NCBI GenBank assembly: GCA_001725415.1
Contig: MEGH01000020.1
Location: 1-64,000 of the forward strand
Origin: Pseudonocardia sp. SCN 73-27
Lineage (GTDB): Bacteria > Actinomycetota > Actinomycetes > Mycobacteriales > Pseudonocardiaceae
Direction of reading: 5' to 3'
DNA length: 64,000 bases
Shown: positions 44,767 through 53,222 of the stretch, piece after piece
Layout: each line of letters begins with the position of its first letter
How positions within the stretch are numbered: position 1 is the stretch's first letter
Program-made: the position numbers and the translations under genes
Notes under the pieces: generated by a model
What the model was told of the DNA's origin: nothing
The model's input: only the letters and a program-made list of their open reading frames with translations
The model's database searches: none

Positions 44767-45449
44767 GCGGTGGCCCCGCCCGGGAGCGCGCCGGTCTGCA
44801 GGAAGCTCTGGTACTGGTCGTCGGGGACGGCGCGGACGTAGAAGTCCATCGTCGTGTGGTGGGTACCGCAGTACTCCGAGCACCGGCCCAGCCACTGCCC
44901 GGCGTCGGGGAACGTCATGACCAGCGAGTTCACGTGGTCGGGGTAGGCGTCGCGCTTCACCGCGAGCTGCGGGATCCAGAACGCGTGCACGACGTCGCGG
45001 GAGGTGAGCGAGAACTCGACCGGGCGGCCCTGCGGGACGACGATCACCGGCCGGTCACCCGGCGTGGCGCACGAACCGGTGACGGACGTGCTCGACCCCG
45101 GGTAGCTCGCGCTCCAGCACCACTGGAAGGCGGTGACCGCGACCTGCACCGGTGCCGCGCCCGCGGCCACCGCCTGGGGCCCGGACCCGGCCTGGGTGTC
45201 GGTGTAGTCGAGCGCGTGGTTGTTCGACAGGCTCAGCCACACGAGGAACGCCGCGGCGCCGCCGAGGACGACGGCGAAGCCGATCTCGACCGCGTTGTGC
45301 TCGGCCGCGGCGAACGGCAGCTTGTCGCGGCGGCGCGCCCGGTTGAGGACGATCGCACCCACCAGCAGGGCCGTCACCAGGACGAACACCCCGCCCGCGA
45401 TCCAGAGCTGGATCCCGAACACGTGGTCGAACACAGCGCGGTAGTCCAC
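44763..45449 (-). CDS. ctaC: Cytochrome c oxidase subunit II
   Basis: The 228-residue protein has two N-terminal transmembrane helices (about 14-36 and 56-76) and a periplasmic cupredoxin domain. The binuclear CuA site is complete: HAFWIP supplies the first histidine and CSEYCGTHHTTM the two cysteines, histidine and methionine. It accepts electrons from cytochrome c (or the bc1 c subunit) for subunit I. No lipobox is present. It starts the operon ctaC-ctaD-orf-ctaG-like-hemerythrin and diverges from the bc1 genes across a large inverted repeat. Confidence 0.93.
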   Translation of the reverse strand: MDYRAVFDHVFGIQLWIAGGVFVLVTALLVGAIVLNRARRRDKLPFAAAEHNAVEIGFAVVLGGAAAFLVWLSLSNNHALDYTDTQAGSGPQAVAAGAAPVQVAVTAFQWCWSASYPGSSTSVTGSCATPGDRPVIVVPQGRPVEFSLTSRDVVHAFWIPQLAVKRDAYPDHVNSLVMTFPDAGQWLGRCSEYCGTHHTTMDFYVRAVPDDQYQSFLQTGALPGGATA

Positions 45450-45484
45450 CGAGTGCCGCTCCCGTCGTCGTGTCCGTCCCTCCT

Positions 45485-45588
45485 GCGCTGCAGCCCCTAC
45501 CCCGGGACCCGATCCGCAAACCCGGGTCGCTCCCGGCGCAGGGACGCCCGCGTTTGCGCTCCGGGCCCGGGGGTAGGGGCTGCAGCGC
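45485..45588. repeat. 104-bp inverted-repeat structure between ctaC and qcrB operons
   Basis: A 19-bp arm GCGCTGCAGCCCCTACCCC at 45485-45503 is matched perfectly by its complement at 45570-45588. Inside lies a smaller pair CGCAAAC/GTTTGCG. The element sits between divergent respiratory operons, so it could be an operator pair, a cruciform, or part of both leaders. Confidence 0.75.
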
Positions 45589-45621
45589 GTCGGAGCCGTC
45601 GGAGCCGTCGGAGCCGTCGGA
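45589..45621. repeat. Tandem 9-bp repeat upstream of qcrB
   Basis: GTCGGAGCC occurs three times in tandem plus a partial GTCGGA, directly next to the long inverted repeat and ending just before the qcrB ribosome-binding site. Confidence 0.8.
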
Positions 45622-45636
45622 CGAGGAGGTGGCGGG

Positions 45637-47136
45637 GTGGGGCTGGTCGCGCGGGCGCTGACGCGCGGAGCCGCCGATGCCGTGGACCGGCGCTACTCGG
45701 TCGCGAGCGCCGCGCGACGGCAGGCGTCGCACGTGTTCCCGAAGCACCACTCGTTCTTCTGGGGCGAGATCGCCTTGTACTCGTTCGTGGTGCTGGTGCT
45801 CTCCGGCACCTACCTGGCGCTCTACTTCGTGCCGGACACCACCGAGGTCGTCTACACCGGACCGTACGCACCCTTGCAGGGGCTGTTCGTGTCGCGGGCC
45901 TACGACTCGGCGCTGAGCCTGTCGTTCGAGGTGCGGGCCGGCCTGTTCGTGCGGCAGCTGCATCACTGGGCCGCGCTGCTGTTCGTGGCGGCGATGATCC
46001 TGCACATGGCCCGGAACTTCTTCACCGGTGCCTTCCGGCGACCGCGGGAGCTGACCTGGCTGGGCGGGGTCGCCCTGCTCGCGATCGGGATCTTCGAGGG
46101 CTACCTCGGGTACTCGATGCTCGACGACCTGCTGTCCGGCCTGGGCGTCCGGATCTTCTCCGGGTTGCTGCTCTCGGTGCCGGTGGTCGGTACGTGGCTG
46201 CACTGGCTGGTGTTCGGTGGGGAGTTCTTCGGCGACATCTGGATCTCCCGGTTCTTCATCGCCCACGTCCTGGTGCTCCCCGGGCTCCTCGTGGCGCTGA
46301 TCGCGGTGCACGTCGGGCTCGTCTGGTACCAGAAGCACACGCAGTTCCCGGGTCCGGGCGCGCGCGAGGACACCGTCGTGGGGGAGCGGGCGCTACCGGG
46401 CTTCGCGTCCAGGACCGTCGCGAACGGGGTGTGCGTGCTGGCCGTCCTCGGGCTGCTCGCGGGGGTGTTCCAGATCAACCCCGTGTTCCTGTGGGGGCCG
46501 TACACCCCGACGCAGGTGTCGACGTACATCCAGCCCGACTTCTACGCGGGGTTCCTCATCGGGGGGCTGCGGCTGTGGCCGCGCTGGGAGTTCCATCTCG
46601 GCGACCACACCGTGGCGGCCCCGTTCTGGGTGGGGCTCGTCCTGCCGCTGCTCATGTTCGCGCTGCTCGCGCTGTACCCGTGGCTGGAACGGCTGCGCAC
46701 CGGCGACCACGCGCCCCACCAGGTGCTGCAACGCCCGCGCGACGACGCGACCCGCACCGGGATCGGCGCGATGGGACTCGTGTTCTGGGGCATCCTGTTC
46801 GCCTCCGGTGCGACCGACGTGCTCGCATCGACGTTCGACGTGCCGTTCGAGTACCTCGTGTGGGCGGGCCGGATCGGGCTGCTCGTCCTGCCGCCACTGG
46901 CGTTCGTCGTGGTCAGAGGTGTCTGTCGTGGACTGCAGCGCTCCGACCGCGACGCCCTCGAACACGGCGTCCACACCGGTGTCCTGCAGGAGGGCCCCGA
47001 CGGCGTGTACGTGGAGCTGCGCCGTCCCCCTGGCGGAGCCGACCGCGCCGGACGTCCCGTCCCGCTGCGCTACGGCGGTTCCCGGATCGACCGGCGGCCC
47101 GACACCGGGGCCGACCAGACCGAGGAGCAGCGATGA
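45637..47136 (+). CDS. qcrB: Cytochrome b subunit of bc1-like complex
   Basis: The 499-residue protein matches actinobacterial QcrB: VFPKHHSFFWGEIALYSFVV at the N-terminus, haem ligands in LHHWAALLFVAAMILHMAR and AHVLVLPGLLVALIAVHVGL, FEGYLGYSMLDDLLSGLGVR, and FQINPVFLWGPYTPTQVS with the Qo-site proline region. About nine helices are followed by a hydrophilic tail. It oxidises menaquinol. GAGGAGG precedes the GTG start. It is the first gene of this operon, unlike the usual actinobacterial order C-A-B. Confidence 0.93.
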   Translation: MGLVARALTRGAADAVDRRYSVASAARRQASHVFPKHHSFFWGEIALYSFVVLVLSGTYLALYFVPDTTEVVYTGPYAPLQGLFVSRAYDSALSLSFEVRAGLFVRQLHHWAALLFVAAMILHMARNFFTGAFRRPRELTWLGGVALLAIGIFEGYLGYSMLDDLLSGLGVRIFSGLLLSVPVVGTWLHWLVFGGEFFGDIWISRFFIAHVLVLPGLLVALIAVHVGLVWYQKHTQFPGPGAREDTVVGERALPGFASRTVANGVCVLAVLGLLAGVFQINPVFLWGPYTPTQVSTYIQPDFYAGFLIGGLRLWPRWEFHLGDHTVAAPFWVGLVLPLLMFALLALYPWLERLRTGDHAPHQVLQRPRDDATRTGIGAMGLVFWGILFASGATDVLASTFDVPFEYLVWAGRIGLLVLPPLAFVVVRGVCRGLQRSDRDALEHGVHTGVLQEGPDGVYVELRRPPGGADRAGRPVPLRYGGSRIDRRPDTGADQTEEQR

Positions 47137-47927
47137 TGCGTCGGCTGCGCAACGTCGCGCTGATCGTCGTGGCCCTGGCCGCCGTCGGCGGCGTGTACGC
47201 GCTGCTCGTGCCGTCACCGCAGACCGCCGTCGCGCAGACAGCGGACACGGCGCGGACCGCGCAGGGCCGGGCTCTGTACGAGCAGGCCTGCATCAGCTGC
47301 CACGGGGCGAACCTGCAGGGCGAACCCGGGCGGGGTCCCGGCCTCACCGGCGTGGGCGACGCGGCCGTCTACTTCCAGGTCTCGACCGGCCGGATGCCGC
47401 TGGCGGGCCCGCAGGACCGCGGCTACCGCAAGGCGCCGGCACCGGAGTTCGACCCGACCACCGAGCAGGGCAGCGCGAACCTGGCGGCGCTGGGTGCCTA
47501 CGTCGAGGCGAACGGCGGCGGGCCGACGACGCCGACGACGCCCGGCGACCAGCTCATCGGCTCCGACGTCGCGCACGGCGGAGAGCTGTACCGGCTGAAC
47601 TGCGCGTCGTGCCACAACTTCACCGGCCGCGGCGGCGTGCTCGCCGACGGGCGCTACCCACCGCGGCTCGACGGCGCGACCCCGACTCAGATGTACACCG
47701 CGATGCTCAGCGGCCCGATGGCCATGCCCGTGTTCAGCGACCAGCAGCTGACGCCCGAGGAGAAGAAGGACATCATCGCCTACGTCGTCTCCGTCCGGGG
47801 ACAGAACAACGCGCCCGGCGGGTTCGGCCTCGGCGAGCTCGGCCCCTCCACCGAGGGCGTCATCGCGTTCGTGGTGGGCCTTGCCACCCTCGTCGGCGTC
47901 GCCGCCTGGATCGGGGCCCGGACGTGA
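47133..47927 (+). CDS. qcrC: Dihaem cytochrome c subunit of bc1-like complex
   Basis: The 264-residue protein has an N-terminal signal anchor (NVALIVVALAAVGGVYALLV), two haem-binding sites CISCH and CASCH, distal methionine candidates in RMPLAGPQ and MAMPVFSD, and a C-terminal helix (about 240-260). Dihaem c subunits of this type replace a soluble cytochrome c in actinobacterial bcc-aa3 supercomplexes. The ATG overlaps the qcrB stop (ATGA), and the stop overlaps the Rieske gene. It would pass electrons to the CuA site of the divergently encoded CtaC. Confidence 0.92.
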   Translation: MMRRLRNVALIVVALAAVGGVYALLVPSPQTAVAQTADTARTAQGRALYEQACISCHGANLQGEPGRGPGLTGVGDAAVYFQVSTGRMPLAGPQDRGYRKAPAPEFDPTTEQGSANLAALGAYVEANGGGPTTPTTPGDQLIGSDVAHGGELYRLNCASCHNFTGRGGVLADGRYPPRLDGATPTQMYTAMLSGPMAMPVFSDQQLTPEEKKDIIAYVVSVRGQNNAPGGFGLGELGPSTEGVIAFVVGLATLVGVAAWIGART

Positions 47928-49045
47928 GCACCCCGCGCGAGCCCACCGGGCACGAGCTCGAACGGATGAGCCGCTCCGAGCTGGTCGAGCTCGGCGGCTC
48001 GCTCGACGGCGTCCAGGTCGTCTCCGACGAGCCGGCACATGGCTCCGACACCCCGGACCGGGAGCGGCGCAGCCGCCGCCTGGTCACGCTGCTGCTGGTG
48101 CTGTCGCTGCTGTGCGCCGCGGGTTTCGTGTGGGCGTACCTGTTCTGGCCCACCGGTTACGTGCCGCCGGGTGCGCCGGGCCACACCGCCTACCTGCTGT
48201 ACACGCCGCTGATCGGGCTCACGTTCTTCGGGGCGGTGGGGGCGCTGGGCGTGGCCCTCGTCGTCTACGTACGACGCTTCTACCCCGACGAGGTCGCCGT
48301 GCAGCACCTCGAGCGGGGCCCGTCGCCGGAGAAGGACCGGTTCACCGCGGCCGCGACCTTCGCCGAGGCCGGTGCGCACACGGGGTTCGGCCGCCGCACC
48401 ATGATCCGTCGGCTCGGCCTCACCGGGTTCGGCGTCATCGGCATCATGGGCGGTCTCGTCGCGGTCGGCGGACTGGTCCGCAACCCGTGGCGGCAGGGCA
48501 CCGACGCTGCACTGTGGACGACGGGGTGGAAGCCCACGGGCGACGAGCCGGTCTTCCTCCGCGTCGCCGCGGGCGACCCGCGGGAGATCGTCAAGGTCCG
48601 GCCCGAGGACCTGGAGCCGGCCTCGATCCTCACCGTCGTGCCGTTCCGGGAGAGCGAGCGCGACGACGTCGAGAAGAACCACGACGCCGAGATGGCCCCG
48701 GACAACCCGGTGGTGCTCATCCGGCTGCCGGCCGGGACGCACGTGACGAACCCGCCGGGCCGTGAGGACCTGCACCACGGTGACTACTACGCGTTCTCCA
48801 AGGTCTGCACCCATCTCGGCTGCCCTGCCGCGCTGTACGACACCCAGTTGCAGGTGATCCTGTGCCCCTGCCACCAGTCGGAGTTCCGGATCACAGAGGG
48901 CGCGCGGCCGGTCTTCGGGCCCGCGGCCCGCCCGCTGCCGCAGCTGCCGATCACCGTCGATGCCGACGGGTACTTCGTGGCGCGCAGCGACTTCCTCGAC
49001 CCGGTGGGCCCCAGCTTCTGGGAGATGCGCCGCGGGAGCCGGTGA
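47924..49045 (+). CDS. qcrA: Rieske iron-sulfur subunit of bc1-like complex
   Basis: The 373-residue protein has the extended actinobacterial form with three N-terminal hydrophobic helices (about 53-72, 87-110 and 163-182) and a C-terminal Rieske domain with CTHLGC and CPCHQS binding the 2Fe-2S cluster, followed by GPAARPLPQLPI. It moves electrons from quinol to the dihaem c subunit. The GTG overlaps the qcrC stop in a GTGA junction. Its stop is 3 bp from the stop of the convergent antiporter operon. Confidence 0.93.
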   Translation: MSTPREPTGHELERMSRSELVELGGSLDGVQVVSDEPAHGSDTPDRERRSRRLVTLLLVLSLLCAAGFVWAYLFWPTGYVPPGAPGHTAYLLYTPLIGLTFFGAVGALGVALVVYVRRFYPDEVAVQHLERGPSPEKDRFTAAATFAEAGAHTGFGRRTMIRRLGLTGFGVIGIMGGLVAVGGLVRNPWRQGTDAALWTTGWKPTGDEPVFLRVAAGDPREIVKVRPEDLEPASILTVVPFRESERDDVEKNHDAEMAPDNPVVLIRLPAGTHVTNPPGREDLHHGDYYAFSKVCTHLGCPAALYDTQLQVILCPCHQSEFRITEGARPVFGPAARPLPQLPITVDADGYFVARSDFLDPVGPSFWEMRRGSR

Positions 49046-49048
49046 GCC

Positions 49049-50860
49049 TCAGCCGAGGGCGACGGGGAGCCCGACGAGGGCGCCGAGGAGTGCGACGCCG
49101 ACGACGAGCCAGGCCGCGTAGTCGCCGACGTGGCCGGAGTGCAGGGCGCGCAGCCCACGCGCGGTCGAGGCGGCGGCCCGCGGCGTCGGAACGCGACGGC
49201 CGCTGACGGAGACCGCGGCCAGCAGGGCGGCAAGGACCGCGCCGACGGTGCCGGTCAGGAGGGCGGCGAGGTCCCACCCGGGCAGGTGCGGCGCAGCGAC
49301 CGGTGGCGCGGAGCCGGCGAGGGTCGCGGCGGTGTAGCTGTCACCGTCGAGGAACCGGGCGGCCGCGCTCCCGATCCCGGCGACGAGCCCGGGCGACGAC
49401 CAGGGAACGACGCCGACCGCGAGTCCGCCCGCCGCCAGCACGACGATCGGTACCAGCATGGTGAGCGGCAGGGGCTCGAGCAGCCTGCCGACCTCGGGTT
49501 CCTCCTCGCCGGTCGTCTCCTCGGCACGCTTGCCCTGCGGGGCGGGGCCCCAGCCGCGGAACGTCCGCACCCCGAACCGCACGATCGCCCCGCCGGTCAC
49601 GGCGGCCACCGCCACGAACAGTGGCGTCGCCCACCCGGGCGAGGCCTCCTCGGCGAGCGCCTTGCCCCAGCCCGTCCCGAACGGTGGCAGCCCGGCCAGC
49701 GCGAGCCCGCACAGCGGCATCAGCCATGACAGCAGGACCGCGTGCCGACCGCGGCCGTGCAGCTCGTGCTCGTCGACGCTGCCGTAGTGGTTGAGCACCG
49801 CCCCGGCCATCAGGAACAACGCCCCCTTCAGCAGCGCGTGCCCGACGACGTACACCAGCACCCCGGCGGTCGCGGCGGCGTCGGCCGTCGCGAGGGCGAC
49901 CAGGAACAGGCCGCCGTGGGCGATGGTCGAGTACGCCAGCAACCGTTTGAGGTGCCGCTGCTGCCAGCACATCACCGCGCCGACCAGCGCCGTCAGCGCG
50001 CCGAGGACGAGCAGGGCGTCGCGCAGGTCGTCGGCGGGCAGGGCGTCGGCGAACACGACCGAGCGCACCCGGACCACCCCGTAGAGGCCGAGCTCGACCA
50101 TGATCCCGGAGAACAGCACACAGACCGGGGACGGGGCGACGGCGTGCGCGTCGTCGAGCCAGAAGTGGAAGGGCACGACAGCGGCCTTGACCAGGAACCC
50201 CGTCACCACCAGGACGAACGCGGCCACCACCAGCGCGTCCGGCGGCCTGCCCGCGAGCGCGTCGTGCAGCGGTGCCGTCCCGAGCGCCCCCGCCCGCGCG
50301 TAGAGCAGCCCGATGCCGAACAGCGTCACGTACGCGCCGAGGGAGTTGACGACGCCGAACGTCAGCCCGCCCTGTACGGCCTGTGCGTCCTCGGTGCGCA
50401 ACCCCGTCAGCGCGTACGCGGCCACCCCCATGAGCTCGAAGAACACGAACATGTCGAAGAGGTCGCCGGAGTAGGCGAACCCCGTCATGCCGGCCAGGAA
50501 CAGCAGCACGAGCGCGTGGTAGTGCGCCTCGGCGGAGTCGAAGTACCGCCAGCCGAACACGAGCGCCGCGACGGTCAGCACCGCTGCGAGCAGCGCGGCA
50601 CCGGCCGCGACCGGATCGGCGAACAACGCGATGCCGACGGTGACGCCGCCGACCGGGGACCAGCCGCCCACCCAGGTGACCGCGGGCCCGCCGGTGACCC
50701 CGAGCAGCACCACCACGTCGACGGCGACGACGAACGCGGCGACACCCGTGGCGACGGCGTCGACGACACGGTGCGGGAGCCACCTGCCCACGCCCAGGAC
50801 GACGCACGCGGTCAGCACCGGGACGGCGATCGCGAGGGGTGGCAGGTCCGGGACGGTCAT
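49049..50860 (-). CDS. MnhD/MrpD-type antiporter subunit (complex I ND4/ND5-like)
   Basis: The 603-residue polytopic protein belongs to the proton-conducting antiporter family: [19 protein letters not shown] contains the key glutamate of helix 5, [20 protein letters not shown] the lysine and histidine of the channel, [16 protein letters not shown] and [13 protein letters not shown] the second half-channel. It ends the seven-gene operon and would be the only ND5-like ion-translocating subunit in it. Its start overlaps the MnhC-like stop. The extended C-terminus with helices near 450-600 is longer than typical MrpD. Confidence 0.85.
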   Translation of the reverse strand: MTVPDLPPLAIAVPVLTACVVLGVGRWLPHRVVDAVATGVAAFVVAVDVVVLLGVTGGPAVTWVGGWSPVGGVTVGIALFADPVAAGAALLAAVLTVAALVFGWRYFDSAEAHYHALVLLFLAGMTGFAYSGDLFDMFVFFELMGVAAYALTGLRTEDAQAVQGGLTFGVVNSLGAYVTLFGIGLLYARAGALGTAPLHDALAGRPPDALVVAAFVLVVTGFLVKAAVVPFHFWLDDAHAVAPSPVCVLFSGIMVELGLYGVVRVRSVVFADALPADDLRDALLVLGALTALVGAVMCWQQRHLKRLLAYSTIAHGGLFLVALATADAAATAGVLVYVVGHALLKGALFLMAGAVLNHYGSVDEHELHGRGRHAVLLSWLMPLCGLALAGLPPFGTGWGKALAEEASPGWATPLFVAVAAVTGGAIVRFGVRTFRGWGPAPQGKRAEETTGEEEPEVGRLLEPLPLTMLVPIVVLAAGGLAVGVVPWSSPGLVAGIGSAAARFLDGDSYTAATLAGSAPPVAAPHLPGWDLAALLTGTVGAVLAALLAAVSVSGRRVPTPRAAASTARGLRALHSGHVGDYAAWLVVGVALLGALVGLPVALG

Positions 50861-51195
50861 CCCTTCAGGCCCGTCAGGTCGTCGGGGTCGGTCGTGCCGT
50901 GGCGGCGGGCGATCTGCAGCGACAGCGCGAGCAGCAGCGCGGTGACCGTCGCGGACACGACGACGTCGGTCAACGTGAGGGCCTGCACGACGGGATCGAC
51001 GAGCGGGCCCGCGAACGACCCGGCCAGCGGCGGTCCGGCGCCGCGCTGGTAGCCGACCGCGACGAGCAGGACGTAGCTGCCGGACTGGGCGACCGACAGG
51101 CATACGACCGCGTGCACGAGGTCGCGGCTGCGGACGACGCCGAAGACACCGACCAGCAGCAGCCACCCGGCGACTCCGTATGCGAGGACCGTCAT
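50857..51195 (-). CDS. MnhC/NuoK-like antiporter subunit
   Basis: The 112-residue protein has three hydrophobic helices and the NuoK/MrpC pattern: [20 protein letters not shown] with a helix-2 polar region, then [20 protein letters not shown] and [12 protein letters not shown]. The subunit normally sits between the large antiporter subunits. ATGA overlaps link it to genes on both sides. Confidence 0.82.
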   Translation of the reverse strand: MTVLAYGVAGWLLLVGVFGVVRSRDLVHAVVCLSVAQSGSYVLLVAVGYQRGAGPPLAGSFAGPLVDPVVQALTLTDVVVSATVTALLLALSLQIARRHGTTDPDDLTGLKG

Positions 51196-51920
51196 CCCGC
51201 GGCCTCGTCGCCGGCCGTGCCCTGGCGCAGGAACCCGGCCAGCAGCACGACCACACCCGACGCCACCTCGATCCCGACCGCGGCCGAGAGCAGCGGAACC
51301 GTGCCCGCGGACAGCACGCTGCCGGCGGTCCCGAACGGCAGGACGTTCGCGAGGAAGCCGGCGCCGGTCGCGGCCGCCGCGAGGCCCGTCGCCGCGAACG
51401 CGGCCGTGCCGACGGCCTCGCCCGCGACATAGACGGTCACCGGCCGGACGCGGTCCAGCGCGGCCCGGCCGCCGACGAGGTAGACCAGGTGCACGGCCGT
51501 GCCGAGGACGATCCCGCCCTGGAAGCCACCGCCGGGGGTGAGCGCGCCGTGCACGACCGTGGCCAGGCCGAGCAGCAGCGTCACCGGCAGGACGAGGTAG
51601 GCGACCGCCCGCACCGCCTCCATGGTCCGAGGCGGCCGCGGGGGCGGCGCGTCATCGCCACCGCGCAGCAGCGCTGCCGCGCCCACCACGGCGGTGAGCA
51701 GCAGGGTCTCCTCACCGAACGTGTCGATCGCGCGCTGGTCGTAGTTCACCGCCGACACCACGTTCGGGGTGCGGTGTGCGGCCGCGGCGTCCAGGACGGC
51801 CGCGCGCAACGGATGGACGACCCCGCCGAACTCCGGCATCCGCAGCACCGCCGCGAGGAACAGCACGGCCACCCCGGCCGCCCCCACGGCGAACAGCCAC
51901 AGCCGCAGCCGTCTGCTCAT
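51192..51920 (-). CDS. Fused MbhE-like and MnhB-like antiporter subunit
   Basis: The 242-residue protein joins two elements. The N-terminal part (about 1-90) has [18 protein letters not shown], the counterpart of the C-terminal end of MrpA (MbhE). The C-terminal part (about 100-240) is MnhB-like, with [19 protein letters not shown] and four helices. In MBH-type modules these are separate subunits MbhE and MbhF. No large antiporter domain precedes it, so it is not a degraded MrpA but a compact version. Coupled by 4-bp overlaps at both ends. Confidence 0.78.
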   Translation of the reverse strand: MSRRLRLWLFAVGAAGVAVLFLAAVLRMPEFGGVVHPLRAAVLDAAAAHRTPNVVSAVNYDQRAIDTFGEETLLLTAVVGAAALLRGGDDAPPPRPPRTMEAVRAVAYLVLPVTLLLGLATVVHGALTPGGGFQGGIVLGTAVHLVYLVGGRAALDRVRPVTVYVAGEAVGTAAFAATGLAAAATGAGFLANVLPFGTAGSVLSAGTVPLLSAAVGIEVASGVVVLLAGFLRQGTAGDEAAG

Positions 51921-52168
51921 CGGCGGCGCTTCCGCGCGGCGCGGGCGTTCGCCCGGACGGTCAGCATCACCATCAGCGGGACGACGACGGTGCCGACGGC
52001 GAGCTGTGCCAGCCCGACGTCGGGCGCCTGGAGCACGGCGAACAGCACCGTCAGGAGCAGCCCGTACCCGCTCAGCGTCACGGCTTGCGCGGCCGGCCCA
52101 CCGGTGAGGACGACGGCGGTCCCGCCCGCCGCGACGACGACCAGCGCCGCGGCGACCAGGACGGTCAC
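51917..52168 (-). CDS. DUF4040 (MbhD-like) antiporter subunit
   Basis: The 83-residue protein has three hydrophobic helices and the conserved APDVGLAQLAVGTVVVPLMV, matching the DUF4040/MbhD segment that is normally part of the MrpA C-terminus. It occurs here as a free-standing subunit. GTG start and both ends are in 4-bp overlaps. Confidence 0.78.
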   Translation of the reverse strand: MTVLVAAALVVVAAGGTAVVLTGGPAAQAVTLSGYGLLLTVLFAVLQAPDVGLAQLAVGTVVVPLMVMLTVRANARAARKRRR

Positions 52169-52458
52169 CGTGGGTCCTCGGTCTCGAGGAGCCTGCCGGT
52201 CGCCGCGCCGAGCACGGGTCCCGTTCCGGCGAGGACGACGACCGCGAGCGCGATCTGCAGGGCCGCCGACACCGATCCGCTCCCGAGCGCCACCGCGGCC
52301 CCGATCAGCGGGGAGGCCACCGACGTCAGCGCGGTGACCGCGTGCAGCCGGGTCCGCAGGTCGCGGGTGCGCAGCGCCGTCACCGACGCCCCCGCGACCA
52401 CGAGCACCCCGAGGACCAGGAGCACGACCGCGGCGACCGGCGCGGGCCGGCCGCTCAC
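52165..52458 (-). CDS. mnhG: MnhG/MrpG-like antiporter subunit
   Basis: The 97-residue protein has three helices and the MnhG pattern: VLLVLGVLVVAGASVTALRT, then DLRTRLHAVTALTSVASPLI, where the RLHA-T segment is conserved in the family. It forms part of the membrane module with its neighbours. The GTG start overlaps the MnhF stop. Confidence 0.82.
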   Translation of the reverse strand: MSGRPAPVAAVVLLVLGVLVVAGASVTALRTRDLRTRLHAVTALTSVASPLIGAAVALGSGSVSAALQIALAVVVLAGTGPVLGAATGRLLETEDPR

Positions 52459-52715
52459 CGTCCGCGCCGTCCCGCGAGCAGCCGGGTGAACACCAGCGTC
52501 CCGGCGAACGTCAGCAACGCCAGCGTCACCGGCAGCACCAGCGTCGAGGTGACACCCGAGACGGCGGCCAGGATCAGCAGCAGCGGCACGGTCACCGCCC
52601 CGGCGAGCTCCAGCCCGACGAGCCGGGCGACCGCACTGCCGCGGGCGGCGAGCCACGCCGCCGGGACCAGCCCGGTCACGAGCATGGCGAGCGCCGCCAC
52701 ACCCCACGTCGTCAC
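52455..52715 (-). CDS. mnhF: MnhF/MrpF-like antiporter subunit
   Basis: The 86-residue protein has three hydrophobic helices, a short loop with RGSAVARLVGLELAG and the helix ALLTFAGTLVFTRLL, as in MnhF. The position between E and G subunits is the family order. The GTG start overlaps the MnhE stop by 4 bp. Confidence 0.8.
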   Translation of the reverse strand: MTTWGVAALAMLVTGLVPAAWLAARGSAVARLVGLELAGAVTVPLLLILAAVSGVTSTLVLPVTLALLTFAGTLVFTRLLAGRRGR

Positions 52716-53164
52716 GGTTCGGCCCGTTCGCCGGGGAACGGCCTGCCCGCGACGCGATGGATCGTGACCGCGTCGGGGCCGGCGTCCAGGACGACGGAGC
52801 CCGGGGTCGCGGACAGCGCGATGGTCGCCGCGGCCTCGCGGCCCGCCCGCGTCGCCGCATCCCGTCCCCGGTCGAGGTCCACCCGGGTCACGACGGCGCG
52901 CGGGGCCCGACCGAGGAGGGCCGCGGTCTCGCGCACCGCGCCCACGACGAGCGGCGCGACGCGGCGCCACCAGCGCCGTTCGACGCGCCAGCCGGCTGCG
53001 AGCACCCGTCGGGTGACCGTCGCGGCCACCGCACACGGCACCGCGGCGACGGCGGCGAGAACGATCTCGGGCGGCGACGGTGTCGGTGCGACGAGGAGCC
53101 ACAGTGCGGCCAGGAGCACCCACCAGATCGCCGTCTCGGCGACGTGGGTCCGGCGCGGGGTCAT
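52712..53164 (-). CDS. mnhE: MnhE/MrpE-like antiporter subunit
   Basis: The 150-residue protein has two N-terminal hydrophobic segments (TAIWWVLLAALWLLVAP and EIVLAAVAAVPCAVAATV) and a soluble C-terminal domain with AATIALSATPGSVVLDAGPD and VTIHRVAG, resembling MrpE (whose TPGT motif is conserved). It is the first gene of the operon E-F-G-DUF4040-(E/B)-C-D. The ATG at 53164 is used; a GTG six bases earlier is an alternative. Confidence 0.82.
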   Translation of the reverse strand: MTPRRTHVAETAIWWVLLAALWLLVAPTPSPPEIVLAAVAAVPCAVAATVTRRVLAAGWRVERRWWRRVAPLVVGAVRETAALLGRAPRAVVTRVDLDRGRDAATRAGREAAATIALSATPGSVVLDAGPDAVTIHRVAGRPFPGERAEP

Positions 53165-53222
53165 GGCCACACCCGTGCGCTACCCAGCTCGCCGTGTCGA
53201 ACACATGAAGGTCCGCGGCGGC

